Positions 1-9,013 are shown, counted from the stretch's first letter. The stretch: DNA of 64,000 bases from Herbiconiux sp. SALV-R1 (GCF_013113715.1 NZ_CP053344.1:310001-374000), one strand, 5' to 3'. Numbers and translations: made by a program. The notes: a model not told the origin generated them from the letters alone.

Positions 1-1
1 C

Positions 2-1357
2 ATCCTCATCAGCCTGAACGGGGTGCTCGGCCTTATCTTCCTGGCCGCGGCCATCCCCGTCATCCTCTACAGCTTCTCGTTCGAGCGCCGGTATTCGGAT
101 GTCGCCCGCCGCAGCCAAGACCAGGCCGGCGATCTGGCCACCAGCGTCGAGGAGTCGGTGCACGGCATCCGTGTGCTGAAGGCCTTCGGCCGCAGCCGCT
201 ACGCGCTGAAGCGCTTCGAGCGCCAGGCCGAGGAGCTGCGCGGCACCGAGATCGAGAAGGCCAAGGCCATCGCCGGCATCTGGCTCTACCTCACCCTCAT
301 TCCCGACGTCGCCTTCGGCGTCTGCCTGGTCACGGGGGTGTGGCTCGCCTCCACCGGGCAGACCTCGGTGGGCCAGCTCGTGGCGTTCTTCGCCACCGGA
401 ACGGTGCTGCTGTTCCCCATCTGGTCGATGGGGTACTTCCTCGCCATGACGCTCGACGCGAAGACCGCCACGCAGCGCTTCTTCGAGGTGATGGACGAGC
501 GCAACACCATCACCGACCCCGAGTCGCCCGAGACGGTGGTCGACGGGCGCGGGGAGCTGGTGTTCGACGCGGTGCACTTCCGCTACCAGGACGCACCCGA
601 GCGCTTCCCCGACCTGCTCGACGGGGTCGACCTCACCGTGCGGCCGGGCGAGACCATGGCGCTCGTCGGCCTCACCGGTTCGGGCAAGTCGACGCTCACC
701 GCGCTCACCACCCGGCTCTACGACGTCACCGGCGGCGCCGTGCGGGTCGACGGCGTCGACGTGCGGCGGATGCGACGGGAAGAGTTGCGCTCGCGCGTCG
801 CCATGGCGTTCGAGGAGGCCACCCTGTTCAGCCAGACGGTGCGCGAGAACGTGCTGCTCGGCCGGCCCGAGGCGTCGGAGGCCGAGCTGCGCGAGGCGCT
901 CGAGATCGCCCAGGCGAGCTTCGTCGACGACCTGCCCGAGGGTCTCGACACCAGGGTCGGGGAGGAGGGACTCAGTCTCTCCGGCGGCCAGCGTCAGCGC
1001 CTCGCGCTGGCCCGTGCCATCGCGGCCAAGCCGAGCATCCTGGTGCTCGACGACCCGCTCTCGGCCCTCGACGTCGACACCGAGGCGCTGGTCGAGGCCG
1101 CGTTGCGCCGGGTGCTCGCCACCACGACGGCGCTCATCGTGGCGCACCGCCCGTCGACGGTCGCGCTCGCCGACCGGGTCGCCCTGCTGCAAGACGGGAA
1201 GGTCACGGCGGTGGGCACGCACTCGGAGCTGCTGGCGACGAACGAGCACTACCGCTTCGTGATCTCGAGCCTGGAGGCCGAGGCCGCCGCCGACGCGACC
1301 GGAGCAGCCGCCGCACAGACCGACACCGACACCGAACGAGAGGGGGTGGCACGATGA
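2..1357 (+). CDS. ABC exporter subunit A, permease-ATPase fusion (5' partial)
   Basis: This is the C-terminal 451 residues of a half-transporter; the reading frame is open to the left edge, so roughly the first 130 residues are missing. The visible part has the end of a type-1 exporter membrane domain followed by a nucleotide-binding domain with Walker A (GLTGSGKST), a normal signature ([10 protein letters not shown]) and Walker B ending LVLDDP. The residue after the Walker B aspartate is Asp rather than the catalytic Glu, so this NBD probably forms the degenerate site of a heterodimer. It overlaps the next gene by ATGA and the two surely form one complex in the membrane. The substrate is not evident; drug or lipid export is typical of the family. 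Confidence 0.93.
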   Translation: MLISLNGVLGLIFLAAAIPVILYSFSFERRYSDVARRSQDQAGDLATSVEESVHGIRVLKAFGRSRYALKRFERQAEELRGTEIEKAKAIAGIWLYLTLIPDVAFGVCLVTGVWLASTGQTSVGQLVAFFATGTVLLFPIWSMGYFLAMTLDAKTATQRFFEVMDERNTITDPESPETVVDGRGELVFDAVHFRYQDAPERFPDLLDGVDLTVRPGETMALVGLTGSGKSTLTALTTRLYDVTGGAVRVDGVDVRRMRREELRSRVAMAFEEATLFSQTVRENVLLGRPEASEAELREALEIAQASFVDDLPEGLDTRVGEEGLSLSGGQRQRLALARAIAAKPSILVLDDPLSALDVDTEALVEAALRRVLATTTALIVAHRPSTVALADRVALLQDGKVTAVGTHSELLATNEHYRFVISSLEAEAAADATGAAAAQTDTDTEREGVAR

Positions 1358-3168
1358 CCGACGCATCCGTCAGCGGGGTCGAGGGCGAGGAGCGCGACGA
1401 CCTCAGCCGCGCCGAGAGCAAGCAGATCAGGGCCAGGTCGCTGCGCCTGCTCGGCTCGCTCGTGCACCCGATGCGCGGGAGCCTCGCCCTCAGTATTGTC
1501 GTGGTCGTCATCAGCACCGTGTCGCAGGTGGCGGGCCCCGCCATCATCGCCTACGGCATCGACACCGGGCTTCCTGCCCTGCTCGACGCCGACTGGATGC
1601 CCGTGGCACTCGCCGGGGTGGCCTACCTGCTCGCCGGCATCACGGGCGCCGGGCTCATCGCCTGGTTCACGGTGCTGTCGGCGCGCATCAGCCAGGCCAT
1701 CTTGTTCGACCTGCGCCGCCGGGTCTTCCTGCACACCCAGAAGCTGAGCCTCGAGTTCCACGAGAGCTACACCTCGGGCCGCATCATCTCGCGCCAGACC
1801 AGCGACCTCGACGCCATCCGGGAGCTGCTCGACTCGGGCATCAACCAGCTGGTGCAGGGCGTGCTCTACATGCTGTTCACGGCGGTCGCGCTGTTCCTGC
1901 TCGACGTCGAGAGCGGGCTCATCCTGCTCGCCTCGCTGGTGCCGCTCGCGGTGCTCACGCGCTGGTTCCAGGTGCGGTCGCAGCGCATGTTCCGGCGCAC
2001 CCGCGTGGCCTCGGCGCGGCTCATCGTGCAGTTCGTCGAGAGCATGACGGGTATCCGTGCCGTGAAGGCGTTCCGCAAGGAGCGCCGCAACGAGGCGGAG
2101 TTCGCCGAGCTGGTCGAAGACTACCGGCACTCGAACGGGCGGGTGATCAGGCTGTTCGGCATCTACGACCCGGGGCTCGTGCTCATCGGCAACATCGCCG
2201 TGGCCGTGGTGCTGCTGGTCGGCGGGTTCCGCGTCGTCGACGGCGGGCTCGAGATCGGTGTGCTGCTCGCCGCCGTGCTCTACACGCGCCGCTTCTTCGA
2301 CCCGATGGAAGACATGGCCATGTTCTACAACGGCTACCAGAGCGCCACGGCGGCACTGGAGAAGATCTCGGGCGTGCTCGAGGAGCGGCCGAGCGTGCCC
2401 GATCCCGACCGCCCCGTCGACCTCTGGGTGTCGTCGGGTGCCGTGCGGTTCGAGAACGTCGAGTTCGGCTACGACCCGAACCGGCCCATCCTTCCCGAGT
2501 TCGAGCTCGACATCCCCGCCGGGCAGACCGTCGCGCTCGTGGGTTCGACCGGCGCGGGCAAGTCGACGCTGGCGAAGCTCATCTCGCGCTTCTACGACCC
2601 CACGGCCGGCCGCATCACGCTCGACGGGCTCGATCTGCGGGAGCTGCACCCGAAAGACCTGCGCCGCGCCATCGTCATGGTGACCCAGGAGGCGTACCTG
2701 TTCTCCGGAACGGTGGCCGACAACATCGCCATCGGCAAGCCCGACGCGACTCCGGAGGAGATCGTCGCCGCCGCGAAGGCGGTCGGCGCCGACGAGTTCA
2801 TCACGGGCCTGCCGAACGGCTACGACACCGACGTGAACAAGCGCGGCGGCAGGGTGTCGGCGGGGCAGCGCCAGCTCATCTCATTCGCCCGCGCGTTCCT
2901 CGCGAACCCCGCGGTGCTCATCCTCGACGAGGCGACCGCGTCACTCGACATCCCGAGCGAGCGGCTGGTGCAGGAGGCGCTGCAGACGCTGCTCGCCGAC
3001 CGCACCGCCGTCATCATCGCGCACCGCCTCTCGACGGTGTCGATCGCCGACCGGGTGCTGGTGATGGAGCACGGGCGCATCGTCGAGAACGGGTCGCCCG
3101 CCGAGCTCATCGCGGGGGAGGGGCGGTTCGCGCAGCTGCACGCCTCCTGGCGCGGGTCGCTGGTGTAG
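1354..3168 (+). CDS. ABC exporter subunit B, permease-ATPase fusion
   Basis: This is a complete 604-residue half-transporter with an N-terminal six-helix exporter domain (about residues 40-330) and a C-terminal NBD (Walker [10 protein letters not shown], Walker [13 protein letters not shown] with the catalytic Glu). Its signature is changed to RVSAGQRQL, the complement of the defect in subunit A, so one competent and one degenerate ATP site are expected, as in BmrCD or TM287/288. The start at 1354 is chosen because its ATG overlaps the upstream stop. The frame stays open far upstream, but that stretch only shadows subunit A. Substrate unknown. Confidence 0.95.
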   Translation: MTDASVSGVEGEERDDLSRAESKQIRARSLRLLGSLVHPMRGSLALSIVVVVISTVSQVAGPAIIAYGIDTGLPALLDADWMPVALAGVAYLLAGITGAGLIAWFTVLSARISQAILFDLRRRVFLHTQKLSLEFHESYTSGRIISRQTSDLDAIRELLDSGINQLVQGVLYMLFTAVALFLLDVESGLILLASLVPLAVLTRWFQVRSQRMFRRTRVASARLIVQFVESMTGIRAVKAFRKERRNEAEFAELVEDYRHSNGRVIRLFGIYDPGLVLIGNIAVAVVLLVGGFRVVDGGLEIGVLLAAVLYTRRFFDPMEDMAMFYNGYQSATAALEKISGVLEERPSVPDPDRPVDLWVSSGAVRFENVEFGYDPNRPILPEFELDIPAGQTVALVGSTGAGKSTLAKLISRFYDPTAGRITLDGLDLRELHPKDLRRAIVMVTQEAYLFSGTVADNIAIGKPDATPEEIVAAAKAVGADEFITGLPNGYDTDVNKRGGRVSAGQRQLISFARAFLANPAVLILDEATASLDIPSERLVQEALQTLLADRTAVIIAHRLSTVSIADRVLVMEHGRIVENGSPAELIAGEGRFAQLHASWRGSLV

Positions 3169-3237
3169 CGACCCGGCCGGGCGGTGCCGGCGCGACGGGG
3201 CGCGAGACGTCAGCGCTCCGACCGCGGGCGGTGCCCG

Positions 3238-3645
3238 CTACTTCCAGGCGTCGAACATGCCGTTGCCGGCGCCGAAGATCTTCCAGCCGTCTTGGCAGTT
3301 GATGTTCTCCACCGGCGGCAGTGTCTGGGGCCACCAGGTATCTTGCAGGGCCGGCGCAGCATCCGTGGCGCCCGCCTCGCACGCACCACCCAGCACCGCG
3401 GCTCCGGTGGTGAACTGCATGATGGTGGCTCCGGTCTCGGAGTTCTCCTTGATGCGGATCATCGTGGCGTCGTCGGGAACCCAGGAGGGGATCGGGATGC
3501 TCGCGTTCGACGCCCGGCCATCGGCGGCCGTGGGGTAGAGCTGGGCCTCGACGGGGGGAGTGATGGCGTTGGCGAGGGTGCATCCTGACAACGCGGCGAC
3601 GAGTCCGGCCGCCGCCAGGGCGGCGGGGAGCGCGCGCGTCTTCAT
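3238..3645 (-). CDS. Small secreted lipoprotein of unknown function
   Basis: This 135-residue protein begins with a lipoprotein signal peptide ending in the lipobox LSGC, with the lipidated Cys at residue 22, so it should be anchored to the outer face of the membrane. The mature part has four further Cys residues that could form disulfides and no domain I recognise. The start at 3645 is preferred over an in-frame GTG/ATG 17 codons upstream because its ATG overlaps the stop of the preceding gene (ATGA) and places the signal peptide at the N-terminus. It is the last gene of a three-gene minus-strand set with the alkyltransferase-like and GNAT genes. Confidence 0.8.
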   Translation of the reverse strand: MKTRALPAALAAAGLVAALSGCTLANAITPPVEAQLYPTAADGRASNASIPIPSWVPDDATMIRIKENSETGATIMQFTTGAAVLGGACEAGATDAAPALQDTWWPQTLPPVENINCQDGWKIFGAGNGMFDAWK

Positions 3646-4043
3646 CTGCTGTGGTCGGTCCTCTCGTCGTGGGCGTCCGGGTGCGACGGATGCCACATCG
3701 CCTTAGCGTAGTCGACCGTATACCCCGGTTCCCGCGAGATCGCTCGGAGCGGGGTGCCCTCCGCCTCGTAGTGCTCGCGCGCGCGGGCCTCGTGACCGGT
3801 GGGAGGCAGGCCCCCCGACCGCACCACCCGCCACCACGGATGCGCGTGGCCGTAGCGTCGCATCACCCCGCCGACGGCACGCGCGGCACGGGTGCCGAGC
3901 AGGGCTGCGACGTCGCCGTAGGCGAGAACGCGGCCCGGCGGGATGGAGTCGACGACCTCGAGCACGGCCTCGACGAAGGTGGGGAGCTCGTCGTCGGTGA
4001 CCGTCGGCCCCCGTTCGTCACTGTCGGGGCCGGCCCTGCGCAT
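3642..4043 (-). CDS. Alkyltransferase-like protein (MGMT family, no active-site Cys)
   Basis: This 133-residue protein has the DNA-binding fold of O6-alkylguanine-DNA alkyltransferase (PPGRVLAYGDVA, then RAVGGVMRR) but carries P-W-W-R-V-V at residues 69-74 where repair enzymes have P-C-H-R-V. Loss of the acceptor Cys is the mark of alkyltransferase-like (ATL) proteins, which bind O6-alkylguanine and hand the lesion to nucleotide excision repair. That role is known for the family and inferred here. The start lies 6 nt after the GNAT stop with no clear ribosome binding site, so translation is probably coupled. Confidence 0.88.
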   Translation of the reverse strand: MRRAGPDSDERGPTVTDDELPTFVEAVLEVVDSIPPGRVLAYGDVAALLGTRAARAVGGVMRRYGHAHPWWRVVRSGGLPPTGHEARAREHYEAEGTPLRAISREPGYTVDYAKAMWHPSHPDAHDERTDHSR

Positions 4044-4049
4044 CCGGAC

Positions 4050-4502
4050 TCAGAGGGAGAGCGCGGCGATGGTCTCGCCGTAGGGCGTCTCGCCGGTGGC
4101 AACGAAGCCGATCTTCTCGAAGAAGGCGGCGGGGCCGTCTTCACCCGGCTCGAAGATGACGGTGATCTGCTCGAAGCCGCGCTGACGCGCCTCGTCGGCG
4201 AGGGCGAGCACCGCGAAACGGCCCACGCCGTGGCCCTGGGCGTCGGCGGCGACGTTGATGCGCCAGATGCAGCTGCGGAACTCGTCTTCCTGCGCATCGG
4301 GGTCGAAGTTGCCCATGATGAAGCCGACCACCTCGTCGTCTTCGAGCACCACCCGAGGCCAGGCGGTGACGGGGTTCACGTACGCCTCGGCTATGGAGTG
4401 CGACACCGGTGCGACGTACTGCTCCTGGCCGGGCTTCAACGTCAGGGTGTTGGCCGCGACGATGTTCGACGCCGAGAGCTCGACGAGCTTCAGTTCACTC
4501 AT
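4050..4502 (-). CDS. GNAT family N-acetyltransferase
   Basis: This 150-residue protein is a single GNAT domain. The acetyl-CoA loop is seen in DAQGHGVGRFAVLAL (about residues 87-101), and the C-terminal FFEKIGFVATGE is the usual last helix-strand unit. The early part (VEAYVNP-like segment and VVGFIMGNFD) resembles polyamine/diamine acetyltransferases, but the substrate cannot be read off. It is the first gene of the minus-strand trio. A TAGCCT hexamer sits 6 nt before the ATG with no ribosome binding site, suggesting a leaderless transcript. Confidence 0.88.
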   Translation of the reverse strand: MSELKLVELSASNIVAANTLTLKPGQEQYVAPVSHSIAEAYVNPVTAWPRVVLEDDEVVGFIMGNFDPDAQEDEFRSCIWRINVAADAQGHGVGRFAVLALADEARQRGFEQITVIFEPGEDGPAAFFEKIGFVATGETPYGETIAALSL

Positions 4503-4508
4503 GGATTC

Positions 4509-4514
4509 AGGCTA
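4509..4514 (-). promoter_or_regulatory. Probable -10 box of the leaderless GNAT gene
   Basis: On the minus strand TAGCCT is followed by six bases (GAATCC) and the ATG at 4502. No Shine-Dalgarno sequence fits between, so transcription should begin at or next to the start codon. Confidence 0.5.
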
Positions 4515-4565
4515 ACGGCTGGGCGGAGGCCGCGCCACCGCTCCGGCTGGGGGTTGCGTGGGGGT

Positions 4566-4607
4566 GAACTATCTCGACGTCGAGATAGTTCCGAGAAAGG
4601 GTAAACT
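4566..4607 (+). promoter_or_regulatory. icd operator (perfect 26-bp palindrome) and -10 box
   Basis: Positions 4566-4591 are a perfect palindrome whose half-site is GAACTATCTCGAC. A TAAACT -10 hexamer follows at 4602-4607, which places the -35 region inside the right half of the palindrome. A protein dimer bound here would block or reshape the icd promoter. The regulator is not identified; no gene for it is next to the site. Confidence 0.7.
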
Positions 4608-4646
4608 GGTGGACGGCCCATTTCCGGCGGCTGTTGAGGAGCTGAA

Positions 4647-5867
4647 TTGTCCAAGATCAAGGTTGAAGGCACGGTCGTCGAGCTCGACGGCGACGAGATG
4701 ACCCGCATCATCTGGCAGGCCATCAAAGACACGCTGATCCACCCCTATCTCGACGTGAACCTCGAGTACTACGACCTCGGTATCGAGCACCGCGACGCCA
4801 CCGACGACCAGGTCACCATCGACGCGGCGCACGCCATCCAGAAGCACGGCGTCGGCGTCAAGTGCGCCACCATCACCCCCGACGAGGCCCGCGTCGAGGA
4901 GTTCGGGCTGAAGAAGATGTGGAAGTCGCCGAACGGCACCATCCGCAACATCCTGGGCGGCGTCATCTTCCGTGAACCCATCATCATCTCGAACATCCCG
5001 CGCCTCGTGCCGGGCTGGAACAAGCCGATCATCATCGGCCGTCACGCCTTCGGTGACCAGTACCGCGCCACCGACTTCGTGTTCAAGGGCAAGGGCAAGC
5101 TCACGGTCGAGTTCGCGCCCGAAGACGGCTCGGAGCCGATGAAGTTCGAGGTCTACGACGCCCCCGACGACGGCATCGCCCAGGTGCAGTACAACCAGGA
5201 TGCGTCGATCCGCGACTTCGCCCGCGCCTCGCTCAACTACGGGCTGGCCCGCAACTACCCGGTGTACCTCTCGACGAAGAACACCATCCTGAAGGCCTAC
5301 GACGGCCGGTTCAAGGACATCTTCCAGGAGATCTACGAGACCGAGTTCAAGGAGCAGTTCGACGCCGCCGGCCTCACCTACGAGCACCGCCTCATCGACG
5401 ACATGGTCGCCTCGGCCATGAAGTGGGAGGGCGGTTACGTCTGGGCCTGCAAGAACTACGACGGCGACGTGCAGAGCGACACCGTGGCGCAGGGCTTCGG
5501 CTCGCTGGGGCTCATGACCTCGGTGCTGTCGACTCCCGACGGCTCGGTCGTCGAGGCGGAGGCGGCGCACGGCACCGTCACGCGCCACTACCGCCAGCAC
5601 CAGGCGGGCAAGCCCACCTCCACGAACCCGATCGCCTCGATCTTCGCGTGGACCCGTGGGCTCGCCCACCGCGGCAAGCTCGATGGCAACCAGGAGCTCA
5701 TCGACTTCTCGCTCACCCTCGAAGACGTGGTCATCAAGACCGTCGAGTCGGGCAAGATGACGAAAGACCTCGCGCTGCTCGTCGGGCCCGACCAGGCCTA
5801 CCAGACGACCGAGGAGTTCCTCGCGACCCTCGACGCGAACCTGCAGGAGCGCATGGCGGCGGCGTAA
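4647..5867 (+). CDS. icd: Isocitrate dehydrogenase, NADP-dependent
   Basis: This enzyme oxidatively decarboxylates isocitrate to 2-oxoglutarate in the TCA cycle and supplies NADPH in the cytoplasm. At 406 residues it is the homodimeric, eukaryote-like type rather than the roughly 740-residue monomeric type of many actinobacteria. Visible hallmarks are DGDEMTR at the N-terminus, the substrate segment SPNGTIRN (about residues 94-101), YDGRFKDIF and the metal/cofactor region LIDDMVA through [12 protein letters not shown]. The start is TTG, supported by GAGGAG about 5 bases upstream and the conserved [17 protein letters not shown] opening. It stands alone behind the palindromic operator. Confidence 0.97.
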   Translation: MSKIKVEGTVVELDGDEMTRIIWQAIKDTLIHPYLDVNLEYYDLGIEHRDATDDQVTIDAAHAIQKHGVGVKCATITPDEARVEEFGLKKMWKSPNGTIRNILGGVIFREPIIISNIPRLVPGWNKPIIIGRHAFGDQYRATDFVFKGKGKLTVEFAPEDGSEPMKFEVYDAPDDGIAQVQYNQDASIRDFARASLNYGLARNYPVYLSTKNTILKAYDGRFKDIFQEIYETEFKEQFDAAGLTYEHRLIDDMVASAMKWEGGYVWACKNYDGDVQSDTVAQGFGSLGLMTSVLSTPDGSVVEAEAAHGTVTRHYRQHQAGKPTSTNPIASIFAWTRGLAHRGKLDGNQELIDFSLTLEDVVIKTVESGKMTKDLALLVGPDQAYQTTEEFLATLDANLQERMAAA

Positions 5868-5886
5868 GCCCCGCCCGCGCGCCGCG

Positions 5887-5920
5887 CGAAGGCCCTCGCC
5901 CCTTGGGGCGGGGGCCTTCG
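5887..5920 (+). terminator. icd terminator hairpin
   Basis: A stem of about 16 bp (CGAAGGCCC and CGCCCC on the left arm, a TTGG loop, mirrored on the right) begins 20 nt after the icd stop. There is no long U tract, as is common in actinobacteria. Confidence 0.65.
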
Positions 5921-5932
5921 TCGTCTCCGCGC

Positions 5933-6021
5933 CCGCGCGAAACGACGGAGTTTGCCCGGAAACCCGGCCCGAGCATCCGTCGTTCTGCCGAAAGGCCGGG
6001 AAACTCCGTCGTTTCGCGCGG
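5933..6021. repeat. Long inverted repeat between icd and nagA
   Basis: Two 21-bp perfectly complementary arms (5933-5953 and 6001-6021), built on GCGCGAAACGACGGAGTTT, enclose a 47-nt interior with its own CCGGCC/GGCCGG pairing and an extra inverted copy of AACGACGGA near 5976. It lies between convergent icd and nagA and may terminate both. The size and nested copies exceed an ordinary terminator. Confidence 0.7.
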
Positions 6022-6028
6022 CGCGGCG

Positions 6029-7279
6029 TTAGGCGAAGACGCGGGTGACCTCGAAGACGGGGGTGAGGAGCACGAGGTGGGGGGCGGCGCCCGGGCGGAG
6101 GGTGCCGAGCTCGGGGCGGCCGAGCACTCGGGCGGGGGTCGCGGTGAGGGCGGAGACGGCGGCCACGGGGTCGACGCCGGCGGCGAGGGCGGTGCGGAGG
6201 GCGGCGTCGGCGGTGAGGGTCGATCCGGCGATGGTGTCGGTGCCGGCGAGCACCGCACGGCCCTCGGTCACCTCGACGTCGAGCGAGCCGAGGCGGTAGG
6301 CGCCGTCGGGGGCGGCGGCGGCCGCCATGGCGTCGGTGACGAGGGCGACGCGGCCGGGTGCGGCGTCGAACACGAGGGAGATGAGCGACGGATGCACGTG
6401 CACGCCGTCGGCGATGATCTCGAGCGTCACGCGAGGGTCGGCCAGTGCGGCGGCGACGGGGCCCGGGTGGCGGTGGTGCAGGCCGGGCATGGCGTTGAAG
6501 GCGTGGGTGAGCAGGGTGGCGCCGCGATCGAAGGCGGCTCGAGCCGTGTCGAAGTCGGCTTCGGTGTGCCCGACGGCGACGACGACGCCTGACGAGACGA
6601 AGGTCTCGATGGCGTCGAGGGCGTCGGGGAGCTCGGGGGCGATGGTCACCTGGGCGAGCCGGCCCTCGGAGGCGGAGAGGAGGTCGCGCACGACGTGCTT
6701 CGTGGGGTGTCCGAGGAAGAGCGGGTTGTGCGCGCCCTTGCGCTCCGGGGCGAGGAAGGGCCCTTCGAGGTGGGCGCCGAGCACGTGCGGGTCGTCGGCG
6801 GCGAGGCGGGCGACCGCGTCGAGGCTCGCCTCGAGCAGGTGCGGAGGGTTGGCGACGAGCGAGATCACCGATCCGGTGGTGCCGTGGGCGCGGTGCACCG
6901 CGAGGGCCGCCCGCATGGCGTCGACCCCGTCGTCGAACGCGAACCCACCCGCCCCGTGCGCGTGCAGGTCGATGAAGCCCGGCGTCAACCACCCGCCCGC
7001 CGCATCGACGACCTCGACGCCCGCGCCCGCCGCGCCCGCGCCGCCGTCAGCGGCCGTCCGACGCCCCGCGTCGCCCCCGGCGCTCGCCGCACCGGTCGCG
7101 CCCGCGCGGGTCGCGTCGGCGTCGCCCGCGCCCGCGCCGCCCGCGAAGCGGCGCCAGCCGGCGCCCGTGCCGGTCTCGATGATGCGGTCGGGGGAGGCGG
7201 CCACCCAGAAGTCGTCGACGATGCCGTCGGCGTCGAGTGCCCGGGCGCCGAAGACGACGAGCGACACCGGCGAGGTCAC
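6029..7279 (-). CDS. nagA: N-acetylglucosamine-6-phosphate deacetylase
   Basis: This cytoplasmic amidohydrolase converts GlcNAc-6-phosphate to glucosamine-6-phosphate and acetate, the step before NagB. The metal and active-site motifs are present: HAHG near residue 106, HLEGPFLAPERKGAHN, GHTEAD, THAFNAMPGLHHR and the catalytic Asp in LVTDAMAA. The GTG start at 7279 is chosen because AAGGAG lies 7 nt upstream and the GTG overlaps the upstream stop. Residues 45-87 are almost pure Gly/Ala/Asp/Arg, an insertion absent from usual NagA at the junction to the barrel domain. Likely regulated by the divergent ROK protein. Confidence 0.95.
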   Translation of the reverse strand: MTSPVSLVVFGARALDADGIVDDFWVAASPDRIIETGTGAGWRRFAGGAGAGDADATRAGATGAASAGGDAGRRTAADGGAGAAGAGVEVVDAAGGWLTPGFIDLHAHGAGGFAFDDGVDAMRAALAVHRAHGTTGSVISLVANPPHLLEASLDAVARLAADDPHVLGAHLEGPFLAPERKGAHNPLFLGHPTKHVVRDLLSASEGRLAQVTIAPELPDALDAIETFVSSGVVVAVGHTEADFDTARAAFDRGATLLTHAFNAMPGLHHRHPGPVAAALADPRVTLEIIADGVHVHPSLISLVFDAAPGRVALVTDAMAAAAAPDGAYRLGSLDVEVTEGRAVLAGTDTIAGSTLTADAALRTALAAGVDPVAAVSALTATPARVLGRPELGTLRPGAAPHLVLLTPVFEVTRVFA

Positions 7280-7683
7280 GAGAACTCCTTGCGGCCCGCG
7301 ATGACGCCGCTCACCACCGCCACCACGCCGAACACGAGGGCGATGAGGGACTGCTCGAGCATGAGCCAGGCGAGCGCCGCCCCTCCCATCACGACGATCT
7401 CTACCAGCGCCCGCCCGAAGGCGTCGAGGCGGATGACCGCCCGCGGCGACAGGAACAGCGCCCAGATGAGCACCGCGAACAGCGGAGTCACGATGCCGAG
7501 CACGATGTTCCACGGCAGCGGCCACGCTACGAAGCCCCAGAACCCGAAGGTGAAGAAGGCGAACAGCTCGAGCACGAAGCGCACGACGTCGTTGACGCCG
7601 ACCTTCACGTCACGCGGCGCGCGCGGGGCGCCCGAAGGACCAGGAGCGCCGGGGGCAGGGGAGTCGTCTTGCACGCAGACCAT
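7276..7683 (-). CDS. YrdB/DUF2568-type small membrane protein
   Basis: This 135-residue protein has a short Pro/Ala-rich cytoplasmic N-terminus and then four hydrophobic segments (about residues 38-60, 65-82, 92-112 and 113-130), typical of the YrdB family of unknown function. The start at 7683 (MVCVQDD) is preferred to an in-frame ORF start 37 codons earlier because the earlier one runs through the operator region and lacks a ribosome binding site. It overlaps nagA by GTGA, so it is the first gene of the nagA transcript and may serve amino sugar uptake; that link is only positional. Confidence 0.8.
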   Translation of the reverse strand: MVCVQDDSPAPGAPGPSGAPRAPRDVKVGVNDVVRFVLELFAFFTFGFWGFVAWPLPWNIVLGIVTPLFAVLIWALFLSPRAVIRLDAFGRALVEIVVMGGAALAWLMLEQSLIALVFGVVAVVSGVIAGRKEFS

Positions 7684-7712
7684 GCTACGGGCCGCGCGCA
7701 TCCGTGTTTCGA

Positions 7713-7731
7713 GTTTGTAAACCTCATGAAC
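7713..7731 (-). promoter_or_regulatory. ROK operator site 1 (nagA side)
   Basis: Read on the minus strand, this 19-bp site matches site 2 at 15 of 19 positions (GTTCATGAGGTTTACAAAC). It lies 30 nt upstream of the YrdB-nagA start and probably controls that promoter. Confidence 0.55.
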
Positions 7732-7761
7732 CAAATCACCACGGATGCTTGCGCTGGGTAT

Positions 7762-7780
7762 GTTCGTAAGCTTTACTAAC
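7762..7780 (+). promoter_or_regulatory. ROK operator site 2 (regulator side)
   Basis: GTTCGTAAGCTTTACTAAC is an imperfect palindrome (arms GTTnGTAA/TTACnAAC, 3-nt centre) ending 4 nt before the ROK gene. TAAGCT at 7767-7772 inside it could be the -10 box, giving autoregulation. Operators with TTAC/GTAA half-sites are typical of ROK repressors. Confidence 0.6.
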
Positions 7781-7784
7781 AAAC

Positions 7785-8909
7785 ATGACAGCACTGAAGC
7801 CGTTGCGGCCCTCCTCGAAAGTGCTCCCCGAGCACGCCAGGGGCCACAACCGCTCCCTCGTGCTGCAAATCCTCTACCGCGAGGGCACCCGCTCCCGCGC
7901 CGACATCGCCCGCGAGACCGGGCTCACCCGGGTCACCGTAAGCGCCCTGGTGGCCGAACTCATCGCCGACGGGCTCGTCGTCGAACTGGGTCAGCGCGAG
8001 GAGGCCCGCCCCGGCAAGCCCGCGACGCTGCTCGACCTCGACCGCAGCGCCTTCGTGATCGTGGGCCTCGACCTCTCCGACCACTCGCTCTTCACGGGCG
8101 CCCTGCTCGACCTCGACGGCACCATCATCGCCCGCGCCGAGATCGAGCTCGCCGGCAGCACGGGCGATGAGGCCGTGGCCAAGGTCGTCGCCCTCGCCCG
8201 CGAGCTCGTCGACCGGGCCACGGCGCCGGTGCTCGGCATCGGGGTGGGCTCCCCGGGCATCGTCGACCTCGACGGAGTCGTGCTCTCGGCACCCAATCTC
8301 GGCTGGCAGGGCGTCGAACTCCGGCGCGTGCTGAGCGACACCTTCGGGGTTGCGGCCCTCGTGGCCAACGACGCCAACGCGGCGGTGCTCGCCGAGCACA
8401 GCTTCGGCGGAGCCCACAGCGACGCCATGCTCATCACCATCGGCCACGGTGTCGGCGCCGGCCTCCTCGTCGGCGGCACGCCGCTGTTCGGCAGCCGCTT
8501 CGCCGCGGGCGAGATCGGCCACGTGGTGGTGGGAACCGACGGCGGCGCCGTCTGCGCCTGCGGGAAGCAGGGCTGCCTCGAGACGTGGCTCAGCATCCCG
8601 AACCTCATCGCCCGGCTCGAGGGCGCCGACGCGCGCGAACGCGACGTCGCCCTGCGCGAGGCGGGGGAGCGGCTCGGCATCGCGCTCGCACCCGTCGTGG
8701 GCGCGCTCGATCTCAGCGAGATCATTCTCAGCGGGCCCCCTGAACTCCTCGACGGGCCGCTCTCCGCGGCCACGCTCGAGACACTGCGCCGGCGCACGAT
8801 GGCCGAGTTCCACGGCTCTCTGGCGCTGCGGATGACCGCGCTCGGGCAGGACATCGTCTTGCGCGGCGCGGCCGTGATGGTCCTCTCCGGCCAGCTCGGG
8901 GTCTCGTAG
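7785..8909 (+). CDS. ROK family transcriptional regulator (NagC/XylR type)
   Basis: This 374-residue protein has an N-terminal winged helix-turn-helix (SRADIARETGLTRVTVSALVAELIADG, about residues 37-64) fused to a ROK sugar-kinase-like domain with the zinc motif CACGKQGC and GEIGHVVVG. It should sense an amino sugar or its phosphate and repress the genes on both sides; this is inferred from the family and the neighbourhood. It is divergent from YrdB-nagA with two matching 19-bp sites between, and it heads the transporter-kinase-deaminase cluster. No ribosome binding site precedes the ATG, so translation may be leaderless. Confidence 0.92.
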   Translation: MTALKPLRPSSKVLPEHARGHNRSLVLQILYREGTRSRADIARETGLTRVTVSALVAELIADGLVVELGQREEARPGKPATLLDLDRSAFVIVGLDLSDHSLFTGALLDLDGTIIARAEIELAGSTGDEAVAKVVALARELVDRATAPVLGIGVGSPGIVDLDGVVLSAPNLGWQGVELRRVLSDTFGVAALVANDANAAVLAEHSFGGAHSDAMLITIGHGVGAGLLVGGTPLFGSRFAAGEIGHVVVGTDGGAVCACGKQGCLETWLSIPNLIARLEGADARERDVALREAGERLGIALAPVVGALDLSEIILSGPPELLDGPLSAATLETLRRRTMAEFHGSLALRMTALGQDIVLRGAAVMVLSGQLGVS

Positions 8910-9013
8910 ACCGGGCCGCGGGAGCGCCGAAAGAACGCACCACACGAACGCACCACCCGCCGGTCCCAGCCGGCACCCTGCATCACCCATCGCCCTAGGA
9001 AAGGTAGAACACC

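Noticed and set aside
340-1353. Extension of ABC subunit B frame upstream of 1354
   Set aside because: The extra 338 codons are Arg/Ala-rich shadow sequence of subunit A; the ATGA overlap marks the real start.
1249-2649. 466-codon minus-strand ORF opposite the first ABC exporter
   Set aside because: It is an antisense shadow created by high GC third positions; its translation is rich in Arg, His, Glu and Asp with no domain, and the opposite strand encodes clear ABC motifs.
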